This document shows, piece after piece, positions 36,136 through 46,029 of a DNA stretch of 64,000 bases. Under the pieces are notes generated by a model. It worked only from the letters and a program-made list of their open reading frames with translations. It did not search any database and was not told where the DNA came from. Position 1 is the stretch's first letter, and every line of letters starts with the position of its first letter. Position numbers and translations under genes: made by a program. Origin of the DNA: Ischnura elegans (lineage: Eukaryota > Arthropoda > Insecta > Odonata > Coenagrionidae); assembly GCF_921293095.1 (NCBI RefSeq), contig NC_060248.1, forward strand, positions 75,461,243-75,525,242, given 5' to 3'.

Positions 36136-36793
36136 CAGGGATGGCAAGTGAAATGAAACGAAAATATTTCCTTTCGACCCGGAGGGAAACGAAAATACGA
36201 GGCCTGGGTTTAGTTTCGTTCCCGCACGAGATTTAAATCACCAAGGAGTTTAGTATCGACCCGGGACGAAACTTTACTTCCGGGAATGAAACTAAATTAA
36301 ATGAAACTCCGCTGCTCATAGTTAAGTTTCGATCCCAAAAGTTGAGTGGAAGGGGATAAGAGAGAATAGTTTCGACCAATTACGTTTGACATAAGTGTGG
36401 AGAGGTTGAAACATTGAGCTTAAAAATCGAATGGCCAGTTTGCGTTCCTCTTGGTAGTAAACATATGAGTGCCCGATGCATCTAATGGTGGTAGGCCGAG
36501 CCTCTACTTCATTCAACCATATTTCGTACTCGGTGAGTGGGTCGAAGCTAAACCGTTCGAAGGTGAAACAAGTATTTCCTCCGGTGCGAAACATAATACG
36601 CGTTTGGTTTTTCCCCAGAATTTAGTTTAGTTTCGACCCGAAGTAGTTTTTACTCCGATTTCGTATCGACCCTGATTTTAGGTCCCTGGGTTTAAAACCA
36701 TTTCGTTTCTTTTCTACATTTCGATCCTGGGAACGAAAATATAGAAATTTTACTGGTTTTGACTTTCGTTAATAGTTTCTATTACCACCCCTG
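36136..36793. mobile_element. hAT-like non-autonomous element, 658 bp
   Basis: The left end reads CAGGGATGGCAAG and the right end, reverse-complemented, CAGGGGTGGTAATAG, a hAT-type terminal inverted repeat. It splits the second copy of a tandem duplication, and the first copy gives the pre-insertion sequence CTTAGAAA. Flanks CTTAAAA (left, 36129-36135) and ATTAGAAA (right, 36794-36801) both derive from that octamer, so an 8-bp duplication is well supported though mutated. The interior repeats a short motif related to TTTCGACCCGG at least six times in both orientations, and GAAACTAAA-like words. There is no transposase; the 90-codon minus frame at 36322-36594 is incidental. Confidence 0.8.
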
Positions 36794-36873
36794 ATTAGAA
36801 ATCATTCCCATAGCTACACTTGTTTATCTCCTCACTATGCGTTGGCGGTTCAACGTTGCGCCACAAGCCTGTA
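36794..36873. repeat. Tandem duplication copy 2, right part
   Basis: Resumes copy 2 after the transposon, with TTAGAAATCATTC, then ATAGCTA, CTCCTCACTATGCGTTGG and GTTCAACGTTG. Similarity to copy 1 stops just after CCACAAGCC. Confidence 0.85.
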
Positions 36874-36879
36874 CTTTGA

Positions 36880-37260
36880 TGAGGTGGGTAAGCTTAGCCG
36901 CAGTCCGCTCCGGTAGCCGCATTCGTTTCATTAACATGCGAAGGCAGACTCGCACATTACACGAGCACATGCAGTTCCTGAGGGAGAGGGCGGGGTGGTT
37001 TAATGGCGAGATTAGATGTTCGTCGTATACTGGGTCAAGGGCGTTATGAAACTTTTCCTTCCCTTGCAGTGCTTTAAGGTCGCACGCATGCACTTCGCTA
37101 GTCGCTCGTTATGCGACTTCATTCCCCGTCGGCGGCGCCTCATCTAATCGGCAAGTCTTAAAAAGACATCAGTGCGACAGTTCAAGGAACCCGGAGATGG
37201 ACACGGTTTGCGAAGAGTGAGAGGGAGTCCTTGAAGAAGAAGTCCGGCTATAAAGGTTGT
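36880..37260 (+). promoter_or_regulatory. GC-rich, CpG-containing block with a TATA-like motif
   Basis: GC-richer than its surroundings, with complementary frames on both strands (36837-37049 plus, 36824-37093 minus) that lack domains. CTATAAAGG at 37248-37256 is a good TATA-type sequence near the downstream edge. No exon or frame follows within a sensible distance, so a core promoter is possible but weakly supported. Confidence 0.2.
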
Positions 37261-37442
37261 CTCATACTTACGTATATGCTATCGCAAGGATTTTAAATTC
37301 CTCTTTACGTAAAATTGATAAATAGGTAAATCTATGGTAATTTCAAAATAATCAAATAACTCTTTCGATAAAATTTATTGAATGATGTAATATACTCCTA
37401 AAGTCTATAATTAAACTTTTTAAATAATTTAAGCTGCAACAC

Positions 37443-37510
37443 GAAGTAGGCATTACATCTCTGCTGAGATATCATGCATGATATCTCAGCAAGAATGTAA
37501 AGCCTACTTC
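37443..37510. repeat. 68-bp near-perfect palindrome with no loop
   Basis: Two 34-bp arms meet at CATGCATG (37473-37480). About 30 of 34 positions pair; the arms begin GAAGTAGGC and end GATATCATG. There is no spacer, unlike a microRNA precursor. It could be the core of a foldback element or a cruciform-forming palindrome. No target duplication was identified. Confidence 0.9.
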
Positions 37511-37514
37511 AGTT

Positions 37515-39385
37515 TATTAAGGTATCATCATTTAAATGTATCCAGTTTATTTCATTGCAGAGTGATTCCGGAGTAACGAAAGGACAAGGATCAATTAAAA
37601 TAGTATAAGGCTCACGATAAAATAGAAAACAATACACTTTCGTTACAGAATATTGAAGACGAAAGCAACCTAACAATTCTGATTCAAATAGGATTATCGC
37701 GGCTGTTCTGGTTCACAAAAATCACTCGTATAATTCCTCGTGTTTCCAAAACAACCCCATCATTTCTACATACTATGTTCCCGTCAATAATTATCTCTTT
37801 CGACTTACATGGCATTTTGGAAAAAAGCAAATGCCCTATAAGTGTGGATATCGTGCAGAGAATAAAGCATTCCCGTCACAAGGGATCGCCTTACTTTGCG
37901 CAACACGCGAGTGGGCAGCCAAACTATCACTTTGGAGCCAAACTAAAACTCACGTCTGTGAATTCGACGCGCAAATTATCTCTTCACCCCCGAAATGGAA
38001 CCGGAATGACGGTCCAATCTGGGGAATATTTCCCAAAAAGGAACACATGGCGAACGAAATGCATCGATAACTGGTAGGTATATTAAGCACCAAGATTTTA
38101 GTCAGAAAACGATTAGCAGGAGCTGAGAATTTGTTCTTCAAGATGATTTCCGCGGAAAGGATGGCTTTAAAAAAATACTATGAAACAATTTCGAATGAAT
38201 GATATTGAATAAGTGACTTAAGAGATACCACCAAATCTTTGTCCAAAAAGCAAAATAATTTATGTATTATATACATTTGAAAAATAGCTACATGCCTAGA
38301 ATTGATAGACACGCGATTTTTTTCTTATCTTCAATCATGGAATTAAGTTTTCTCCATAAATTAGTTTTATATCATCTTAGGCCGATACCTAACAGTAAAG
38401 GAGCAAGAAGTCACCATAATGAATGATTTTCTTCATAGAATCTAAATATTTGATTCAAGCATAACCTCTCGCGCACGTTTGGGAATATAAAAACATTTCT
38501 TTCGTTAAAGTAAACGTAGTGATCAACCATTTTTCTCCCATCGTATGCAGGATAATGCTTTCCATACAGAGGGTTTCCTGTTTGTGGAGCTTCAGTCTAC
38601 GCATAATTATGCCATTCTCAGGCCTTAAAAACCTAGAAATATTTCTGTAAAATGTTACCTGAAATTTATTTTCAAATAAAATAGCAATAAGTTTAGTGAG
38701 AACTCATCAACATAACGGGAAAGGCGCTATTTCATATTTTGTATTTACTCCTTACATTGATATTAAGGAAATTGTACCGAGACGCTCATAAGTGTCAAAC
38801 GTGATATCCATCATTAAGTTATTAGAATTAATGGTAATTTTATTTTACAAACGGTTTGAAAGTTCCTCAATTTAGACTGAAGAGTGAAAGCGATGCTTCC
38901 ATTTAAGCATTTAGAGCCCATAAAACTGCAAAGAAAGCCAAGCGCACGAAAAATAACTGTAATTTGAATTAGAGAAAGCGTAACGCTCCTTGCGATTCAC
39001 TGCTGCGCGAGTGAAGAGAACCTTACCTTTATGTCCCTCATAATTCCGATGAATCTGATGATTTACCTTGAACATTCATTAAACTTTCAAATTTATTTCA
39101 GTACGTTATATGTCTTATTCATAATTCAACGGATAAAGATACTTAACAGTGAATTACCACACCCCCTTTTTTGGAAAAAAGAAAGGTTCAATAAAACGGA
39201 GGATTTATATTAACTATTAAGTGCGTATTAAAAATAATGACATACGTCATTGAAACTTTCATTAGAGGGGGGTTCCTTTTTCTAGGCCGCTTCGCACTTA
39301 AAGGAATTCTCTTGAAGGTTTCCGAAACCTTTACCGGAGTTTGACCTCGGCGACTTCAACTGAGTTTGGCGATATATGGACAGTA
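37515..39385. other. No gene recognised
   Basis: AT-rich. Frames at 37775-38077 and 37831-38070 overlap in different phases in a GC-richer patch, with no recognisable domains. Nothing else was identified. Confidence 0.35.
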
Positions 39386-39389
39386 TGCT

Positions 39390-39480
39390 TAGTAGAGTGA
39401 ATAAACTTATTGTGCTCTCCACTGGTTTATTTATAATAACAACGCGTTTCGACGCTAAGCGTTATTTTAAGGTCAAATAG
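39390..39480 (-). mobile_element. Penelope-like-element tail motif
   Basis: On the minus strand the order is TTGACCTTAAAATAACGCTT, then AGCGTCGAAACGCGTTG, then TTATAAATAAACC. AAGCG/CGCTT and GCGTCGAAACGC make a small hairpin with a GAAACG motif followed by an AATAAA-like run. This wording is characteristic of the region after the coding sequence in many Penelope-like retroelements. No GIY-YIG or reverse-transcriptase coding remains nearby. Assignment is by motif resemblance only. Confidence 0.5.
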
Positions 39481-39617
39481 AAAAAAAATAAGTCGCAATT
39501 TCAGCAATACAATATCATTGGCAATTATTTTACATAATTAGAACCTAATTGAACGAAATCCCCACGCACGTGTGGTTCAGCCAATAAATACGAGTAATTT
39601 AGAATAGTCTGGGATAC

Positions 39618-39880
39618 AGATTGGATTTCTGCAAATATTCCAATTCCCTAATTTTTTGGCATCAGCTATATAGGTTGTAAATTTCGCGACGCTGGTCGTG
39701 TCCTAATCCAGAATAGTGTACCCTGAGCCCTGTGCACGGAGTGCATTTCTCAAAGTTTCTGGTGTTAAAAAATTGTTTTAGATCTGATTGTGCGATTAGT
39801 ATATATTTTGGTTCCTAATGGAATTAGCTATCCAGGTTTATAATTTTGCGATACAATTTTTCTCCAGCCTGAATCTTATA
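39618..39880. repeat. Weak tandem duplication, ~163-bp period
   Basis: 39618-39715 and 39780-39880 share a diverged pattern: ATTTTTTGGCATCAGCTATA, then AGGTTGTAAATTTCGCGA, in copy 1, against AATGGAATTAGCTATCCAGG, then TTATAATTTTGCGA, in copy 2. Identity is roughly 60 to 65 percent. Confidence 0.45.
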
Positions 39881-40039
39881 ATCCCAATAAGATCGCCGAA
39901 GGTAAGACACGATAGTTAGAGCGAACTGTCGAAGTTATGTGAGTTATACTGACAGATATTCCTAGAGTTATGTGTACGGGTGGGTCAATAGTATGCGGAA
40001 GACGGATAAACGAGACTGACATAGTAAGTAATGCCTGAA

Positions 40040-40335
40040 CGAGGACGGTGGCGCGATGCCCTCTTCACATACCGAGCAACATTTCTCCCGTCGCGTCCTC
40101 CGGTGAAGACGTCCTGCGATGTTCAATTTTTTGCGCGGCGCGGCAGGCGTGCCGTATCGTCCGCCGAGGAGTGAAAGTGAAAGGCGTGAGGCGGAATATT
40201 CATCCATCTGTCTCTTCCGATGTGGCGCCGAGGCGCGAAGGGCAAGATGGTATGAAATAAAAGGTGACGGGAGCCAACGAGGGGAAATGAAGAAAGAGAT
40301 TCCGGCTGGGAGAGGAAGAGGGAAAATAGAGGGCT
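40040..40335. other. GC-rich, CpG-rich block
   Basis: High CpG density with overlapping frames on both strands (39968-40357 minus, 40048-40260 plus, 40119-40415 plus). The translations are basic or Ser-rich without domains. Likely a regulatory island rather than coding; no promoter element identified. Confidence 0.3.
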
Positions 40336-40587
40336 GCTCTAAAAGTATGGCTAACAATCAATCTGTCAGATATCACAGGTCATCAGCGGTAGCATTATAT
40401 CCCTACATTTTTTAATCATTCTTCGCTCTGATTTGCACTTGAAGAGCCCATCTCCACAGTGTGTTGCACTAAAGTACGAATTAGATGTTTTTCTAAACAT
40501 AATTAAATTGTCCCCTTCTGATTGTATTTACTTCTTTATTAAATACTTTTTTTACCGAAATACTTGAAATCCTCAGCTATAATTTTC

Positions 40588-40625
40588 AACGAAACATCCA
40601 ATTATAATTAATTGGATGTTTCGTT
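40588..40625. repeat. Perfect 15-bp-arm hairpin
   Basis: AACGAAACATCCAAT at 40588-40602 is exactly complementary to ATTGGATGTTTCGTT at 40611-40625, with an 8-base AT loop. AT-rich flanks. No T-run follows that would suggest a small RNA. Possibly a relic of a small inverted-repeat element. Confidence 0.9.
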
Positions 40626-40639
40626 TAAAATCGATATAT

Positions 40640-41425
40640 TTACAGCGTCAAAGGACAACTCTAACCAATGCGTGAAAATGTATGAATTGAAATTATCCTT
40701 ACGAGAATATGTATACTTGATGAGTGCTATATGATTATAATTAATCGTAGCGGGCGTAACTTGGTGGAAATCCATAAACGCAGGAATAGAAGGATCAACA
40801 ACTTGATATTTCCACTTAGTAATTTATTGACACCAACATCCTCTTCAACCTTCTGCTATATATATTGTCAATTTACCTGCATTTTTCACCTTGATAATGT
40901 TACTCTGTAACGAAACCATAGTCGGTGTTTTTTTTTCCAAGGTTTTTTTTTGCAAAACATGATTTAGATTAATTTTTGCATAAACTGGGCTGTAAGTATT
41001 CGATCCCTTACCCCCATCCAGGCCCATTACCCTCCAGCCCTTTCCCTATCCTCATTCCATTTCTCCTCTCTCCCCTCATTCATCAGTCTCCTCCGGCCCT
41101 TCCTCACCCTCCTCCAGCCGCGTCTCTCCAATCCCAAAACCACAATCAATAGCTCTCACGCGAGGTCCGCACGGCACTGTCTAAAACGGAGTATCAATTT
41201 CGGACCCGCGGTCCATTCATCACGCAGGCCGAGTAATAACGACCGTCTAGACGCCTGACTTGGAGAGTTAAGCACTCCATCTCTCTCTCGCGAAAATTTC
41301 ACTCCATAAGTCATGATGCGTCTTCGATTCATTGCAAAAATTAAAGCATTAAAAAAATAAATTTCTGTCTCATCAGTGACGAAAGGCCTCAATATATGTA
41401 TGAAGGACTACGATGAATACAGTAA
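40640..41425. other. No gene recognised; pyrimidine tract at 41020-41130
   Basis: AT-rich with one long CT-rich, C-run-containing tract on the plus strand at about 41020-41130. A 78-codon minus frame at 41156-41392 has no recognisable content. Confidence 0.35.
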
Positions 41426-41429
41426 GCAT

Positions 41430-41641
41430 TAGTCACTCATAGGTTCAACCCGAAGGTTTGCTTGGATAGGTGAGGGTTCAGCTCACCCTAATATAAGATG
41501 CAGGTGAGTTAATATTATGCATTCGGGGTTAGGGATCCAGTTTCTTTCCTTGGTCCAACATTCAGGATTTTCAGCAGCCAAGAACTCTACCTACTAGTCT
41601 ACCACCTAACCTCCTCCGCCTAAATATTAGTATAGACTATT
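41430..41641 (-). repeat. SINE-like dispersed repeat, minus strand
   Basis: Read on the minus strand it starts CTAATATTTAGGCGGAGGAG, then GGTGGTAGACTAGTAGGTAGAG and TTCTTGGCTG, which resembles the D-arm region (A box) of a tRNA. It continues with CCAAGGAAAG and GGTGAGCTGAACCCTCACC. The first 59 bp match 41795-41850 on the plus strand, and the later part matches the reverse strand of 45440-45570. A convincing B box was not found, so tRNA derivation is tentative. Confidence 0.35.
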
Positions 41642-41794
41642 GGTGCGATCCAGCAATATATTTCGGGTTTTTCACCGCGTGTGTTGTTGAAAATGTTCAT
41701 TCTTTAATGACAGACACCTGGATTGCCGCAGTAGCTTAGTGAAGCTGCCCCATCCAAGCACGGAGAAATGGAGAGAAAATTTGGAAGATTCGCG

Positions 41795-41850
41795 CTAATA
41801 TTTAGGCGGAGGAGCGTAACAGGCTAGAGGGTAGAGTACTTGGCTTTGGT
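41795..41850 (+). repeat. SINE-like repeat, truncated plus-strand copy
   Basis: CTAATATTTAGGCGGAGGAG followed by AGAGGGTAGAGTACTTGGC matches the reverse complement of 41572-41630 at about 75 percent, giving an inverted pair about 160 bp apart. Confidence 0.5.
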
Positions 41851-41854
41851 TTTT

Positions 41855-43655
41855 GCGCTTTGAATAGAAATTTTTAGTTGTCAGGCTACGGTTGCAAAAG
41901 CAGGGGCATTAAATAATTACATACTTGATTTAAATCATCATAATATCTCAAATAGCGAATGGCATGTAGGTGAGTTCTCCTCTGCTTGCACAATTATTCG
42001 GATAAGAACACACAATAGTATCAGCTAACTAGTTGTACGATGATGAAAAAGACAAGGTTTTTTTCTCAATAAGTCCTCAGGAGCTTTCCAACATGCAAAC
42101 ATCATGGTAGAAAATCCTAGAGGAGGTGGAGAGGTGAAAGGCAGCAGTTTTTCTACATGTTTCGTCATTTAAAAAAACATTAATATTTTCCATGGTTTTC
42201 CCATATCTATATGGGTGTCCATTCGTATAAAAATTAGAAGCAGATGGACTTCAAAGGGTGATGAGGAGAAAACAGATAAACCGAGGTCTTACACACCAAC
42301 AGACGCAATACTTTGACCATGCTGTCAACAGCCACTATTTTTACTATGGCTTCATTGGTAATTGACCGAAATTGGACAATTATGTGCTGGTGTTATGGCA
42401 CCACCTTTTGTATGACAGCATGACGGCACGCAAGTTTTTTCCTGGCTGTGTCGTAATGCTACTGCTCAAAGACAATTATTGTAACCATGAATGTCACGCC
42501 ATTTATTTCCGCCACCCTGCCTTCACAAAAAGAGCGATAAAATCTTTCAGAAAATATATTGATCAAGAAAATATAATTAAAGTTGCTATAGCATTAAGTG
42601 ATTACACTCTGACCATCAAATTATGAGGGAGAGAGACGTAAGGCTGATCTAAATGACTGTCAAGAGGATCTTAAGAAAGCACAAATTAAAAAAATTAGGC
42701 AATCCGAGCCATAATGCAGCTAAAATTATACAATCATACTTTTATATATTTTATTTAGTTTCTAATGCCACATTCAGTCCATCGCTCCCAGCCAAACTGA
42801 TAGAGCTTAAAAATTATACCTATACACGTTACGAAATAAGTACATATTTTTCTTATTATTAAAAAAGAGCAAAATATTTACCTTGTGGAAAATATAACTT
42901 TAATTGAGTAAATTATGCAACATATTAGTTACCATGTATAATGCTAATTTTGAAACTGGCCTAAATGTAAAGATTACTGGCACATGTAAAGTAGGGTCTA
43001 CGAAGAGCTACAGTCCTTGAATTACCTCAGCCAGGAAAAAAACTCACTTCATGGAATTACACGAGTATTGGCAATAATTGTTAAAACATCTTATTCCCTG
43101 CGAGCAGATATTCAATGCCAGGACTTATGATTAGATGCTATTTCACCTCCTCAAGACCTCTTTCAGTTCTTGAAGATGATCTCTTTCGCAACAAATCATG
43201 CTTTGAGAGTGCATACCATTGTGTCTCGGGAAAAATAGACTCTCTCCATGCGCTGGCAATAGATAAAATAAGAAGCCAGGGTTAGGACTGGTAAGGATAT
43301 TAGAGGGCTGCATTTGTGTACCTCAGGCCCATATTTAAATTATTTTGGACGATCCCCATCACCGTTTTATGCTCTGTAGAGTGCAATCACAGTACAGCGC
43401 TCAGCAGATGGATTGGAGGTTTAGCGTTTCGTTTTCTCAGCTTCTTTCGCTAAAATAAGATAAGCTCTGACACTAGATTTCCCTAAACCTGTAAAGGAAC
43501 AAATTATCATATGTATAGGTGATCCTTTTTACGTTACACACTCAGTGATCAACTCAAAGGATGGTATGCATGGTTCAGGTCGCAGCTCTACCCGGACTAA
43601 GGCGCAGAGGAATGATTGTCTTTAATTCGAAGCAGAGGAGCCAGTCCTTTTTTCC
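41855..43655. other. No gene recognised
   Basis: AT-rich. Frames at 42372-42626 (84 codons) and 42653-42862 (69 codons) on the plus strand carry no recognisable domain. An isolated hydrophobic run in the first is not a clear signal peptide. Confidence 0.35.
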
Positions 43656-43937
43656 TGGGTCACCTCGTGCATCGAGAATTTGCGAGGGTTAGAGGATGTC
43701 CGATGACTTCACATAACTTTCCAAAAATAGGATGTCTAACGAGAGGGGGAATTGAATTTAGGGAAAGTGATGAAAAAAGGTAAACGAAAAGTGTGGGAAA
43801 CTCGGGCCGGAGTTGGATGAAAAAAAAGGGTTCGAAAGATGCAGACTGTGGCTGGGAACCGAAAGGGATAGTTTCGGGAAGAGGAGGAGGAATGGCAAAT
43901 TCTCTCGCTTGTAAAGTGACCGTGAAAAATAGTTCTC

Positions 43938-44195
43938 GTGACGGAAATGACTCTTCGCAGGACAGATAGACGGACTCATCCGAGCAGAAATAAAGGTCAA
44001 CCCGCGCGGGAGGCCTCCGCCTCCTCGCCACCCGCCTCCACCGCCAGTCTGCCTCCGCCGACGCCCCCGGGGGCCTCTCCCTCCTCCGCTCCCTCCAAGT
44101 CCATCCCCATCCTCCTATTATTCAACTCCGACTTCCCGCCCATACCGCTAAGCATCAGCATAGCGCCGGCGAATCACTTTCCACGTAATGCTTGA
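43938..44195 (+). CDS. Possible coding exon in a GC-rich block, unknown product
   Basis: An 85-codon open frame in a CpG-rich block. The frame is Pro/Ser/Ala-rich and then runs SKSIPILLLFNSDFPPIPLS. Between about 44030 and 44130 most codons end in C or G in this phase, a coding-like periodicity. A possible acceptor TCTTCGCAG lies at about 43955-43963, and a weak donor CAC|GTAATG at about 44183. The phase at that donor does not join in frame to the candidate exon at 44901. On the opposite strand a 123-codon frame (43660-44031) overlaps the first half, so part of the openness is compositional. No family is recognised. A regulatory CpG island is an equally good explanation. Confidence 0.2.
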   Translation: MTEMTLRRTDRRTHPSRNKGQPAREASASSPPASTASLPPPTPPGASPSSAPSKSIPILLLFNSDFPPIPLSISIAPANHFPRNA

Positions 44196-44199
44196 GGGA

Positions 44200-44880
44200 T
44201 ACGTCACCCAAGCATTCTCCATTACTTCGTGGTCTCAAACGAAATACCTATGTTATGATTGAATGAATGAAAACTTAACAACATGAATGGGTAACTATTA
44301 ATGGCTAATTTCAATTACATTTGGTGATATTGTGTGAACTAGTACCATGTTACCGAAATATTTGTTTTACTGCTCCTTTTTTATAATAATTTCTCGAGCG
44401 AACGAACGAACACCCTGTCCTATGCATACCAATGCTGATGCTAATTAATAAGTACCCCCAGAGTGCTACACTTTTCATGAATAGAAACGTTGTTGTGGTG
44501 ACTTTGCGAGACTATGACTCTTCGTTGCCCTGATTTTTATGCGTCTTCGATTTTTAAATCAAGTTGCATTTCAAAATACATTTATCAGCGTTAAACATGT
44601 TCTCTCATGTATGAAATAATTTATGCCCAACGGTGATAAATGTTTCATTGAAAAAATAGGGTGATAAAAGAACTATAGTTTTAGTTTTATCCTCATCAAA
44701 TAGGCGTGATAATTGGTTTATTTTAAATGCTAAAACTTGAAATACATCCGAATTGTGTTTTTCATTGGAACTCAAAGAACCACCTCAGTGAACCAAAGAT
44801 GAAGAATGACTCGTATAGTCATAGGAAATTTTCTGTATTCCCTTCCTTTATTCAATCCAGTTAATTATTTTCATTTTTCA
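44200..44880. other. AT-rich stretch with nothing recognised (possible intron)
   Basis: AT-rich DNA ending in a polypyrimidine-like tract and TTGTCTTTTACAG at 44888-44900, which is a near-consensus splice acceptor. It may be the 3' part of an intron. Confidence 0.35.
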
Positions 44881-44900
44881 TCATAAATTGTCTTTTACAG

Positions 44901-45221
44901 GTTTGGTATTACGTTGACTCACTATCGCCAAAATTAACACTGGCCACGCTCCTGGATAAAATATTTCATTTTCTCACCAGGATAAGGGGCGCGACTGCAT
45001 TGCCTATTAAAGTTCCTCTTACGATGCTAAATTGGCGTTCAATCAAGTCAATTGGCTCTAACGTGTACGCTTTCCAGAATTTTCTTCAAATAATTATGGG
45101 TAAGCTGATGCCGAAGGGTAGATACGATCCCACACTAAATACAGTGGAAATCGACGCGTATGATTCATCTGACCCGCCAGTTAGGGGTCCAGTCAGTAAA
45201 CTCAAGGGAAGGAGGTCGTAA
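44901..45221 (+). CDS. Candidate terminal coding exon, 106 codons, unknown protein
   Basis: Immediately after the acceptor-like TTGTCTTTTACAG the plus strand is open for 106 codons and ends in TAA. The frame starts in phase 0 with VWYYVDSLSPKLTLATLLDK, has a hydrophobic/basic middle (IFHFLTRIRG, then LNWRSIKSIG), a segment FQNFLQIIMGKLMPKGRYD, an acidic stretch VEIDAYDSSD and a basic end SKLKGRRS. It is GC-richer than its flanks without being low-complexity, and amino-acid use looks protein-like. There is no ATG near the start, so it would be the last exon of a gene whose earlier exons lie upstream. No close polyadenylation signal follows. I recognise no family. Stop-free runs of this length do occur by chance in 64 kb, so the main support is the exact coincidence with a strong acceptor. 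Confidence 0.45.
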   Translation, partial: VWYYVDSLSPKLTLATLLDKIFHFLTRIRGATALPIKVPLTMLNWRSIKSIGSNVYAFQNFLQIIMGKLMPKGRYDPTLNTVEIDAYDSSDPPVRGPVSKLKGRRS

Positions 45222-45229
45222 AATACCTA

Positions 45230-45435
45230 ATTTAAAACGCCGCCTACGCCATACTGTGTTGTTTTTTAGCCGTTTCCGCTTATCTTACCTCCACACATTT
45301 GGTTTACCCTTGCACCTAGCTGTCATGAATATATATTTTATCTCTTGATCTATCTTTTTTGAGGAAATCCCTCAGACATTGGTGATGTATAATACTATGA
45401 TACTCCGTAATGCTAATTCGGGACATTTGAGTACC
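45230..45435. other. Downstream flank of the candidate exon
   Basis: If the exon is real this would be its 3' untranslated region. TATATTTTAT occurs near 45336, but there is no AATAAA. Nothing else was seen. Confidence 0.25.
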
Positions 45436-45439
45436 CTCA

Positions 45440-45570
45440 CTCACTCAATGCTTCGGTACGTAGGCTAGTTTGCATAGATAAGGGTGGAACCCTGAGCTTA
45501 GCCAAAATTGGGTGAATGGCGCACGTCCATAGAAAGGGGTGCAATTCCTTTCCTTGGGTTACCTCAAACT
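45440..45570 (+). repeat. Diverged relative of the 41430-41641 repeat
   Basis: Shares with the plus strand of 41430-41570 a TTTGCWTRGATARG block, a GGGTTCAGCTCACC/GGAACCCTGAGC block and a TTCCTTTCCTTGG/TTTCTTTCCTTGG block, in the same order. Similarity is only about 60 to 65 percent. Confidence 0.35.
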
Positions 45571-45576
45571 TAAGGT

Positions 45577-45880
45577 ACATCTACATACTACCCCGCAAGC
45601 CGCCTAAAAGGTGTATGGCAGGAGGTGTTTAGACACCAGCCGTTTACACATAAAAATGAAATGCGAAATTAAGATTAGCATTAAAAAGACTCCTTTATGG
45701 CTCGGGGGAAAAACGAATTCCCATATCTATCCGTTCGGCCATATATCTCTCTTAATTTATCGCTTCTGTCAGACCCAGAAATGTAGTGGGACTCTAATAT
45801 TATATACTCCGTATCGCTCTTAAAGATATCTATTCTCAATTGTTCAAGCAATCTAAGCGCGCAGCCTCTAGCGGCTCCCA
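45577..45880 (+). repeat. Dispersed repeat of the ACATCTACATACTACCC type, longer copy
   Basis: Starts ACATCTACATACTACCCCGC and contains GGTGTATGGCAGGAG, ACACCAG, GGGGGAAAAACGAATTCCC, CTCTCTTAATTTATCGCTTC, and later a TACTCCGTATCGCTC block. Its first 90 bp match 12127-12215. Similar wording occurs in abundant interspersed repeats of several insects as I remember them, but the family name is not certain. The overlapping short frames (45611-45823 plus, 45681-45932 minus) are incidental. Confidence 0.6.
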
Positions 45881-45919
45881 GCCTAATTGTAATTATATAT
45901 TTATGATCGAAAAGAACAG

Positions 45920-46020
45920 ACAGAATTGACAATTAAAAAACACAGGAACACGTACAAAAGAGACACAAGAGCTAGCAGACGTTTCACGGGGATGACCCGC
46001 TATCTTCGGTGCCGAGAAAG
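45920..46020 (-). mobile_element. Penelope-like-element tail motif, second locus
   Basis: Minus strand: CACCGAAGATAGCGGGTCAT, then CCCCGTGAAACGTCTGCTAG, then CTCTTGTGTC and a run ending in TTCTTTTC. CCGAAGAT...GTGAAACG is the typical hairpin-plus-GAAACG wording found downstream of Penelope-like coding regions. No coding remains. It abuts the previous repeat and the following terminal-type repeat, so all three may belong to one composite element. Confidence 0.5.
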
Positions 46021-46029
46021 GGGTCGTAA

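Noticed and set aside
41438..41452. GGTTCAACCCG, resembling a tRNA T-loop (B box)
   Set aside because: No T-stem pairing and no D-arm or anticodon arm at the right distance; not a tRNA gene.
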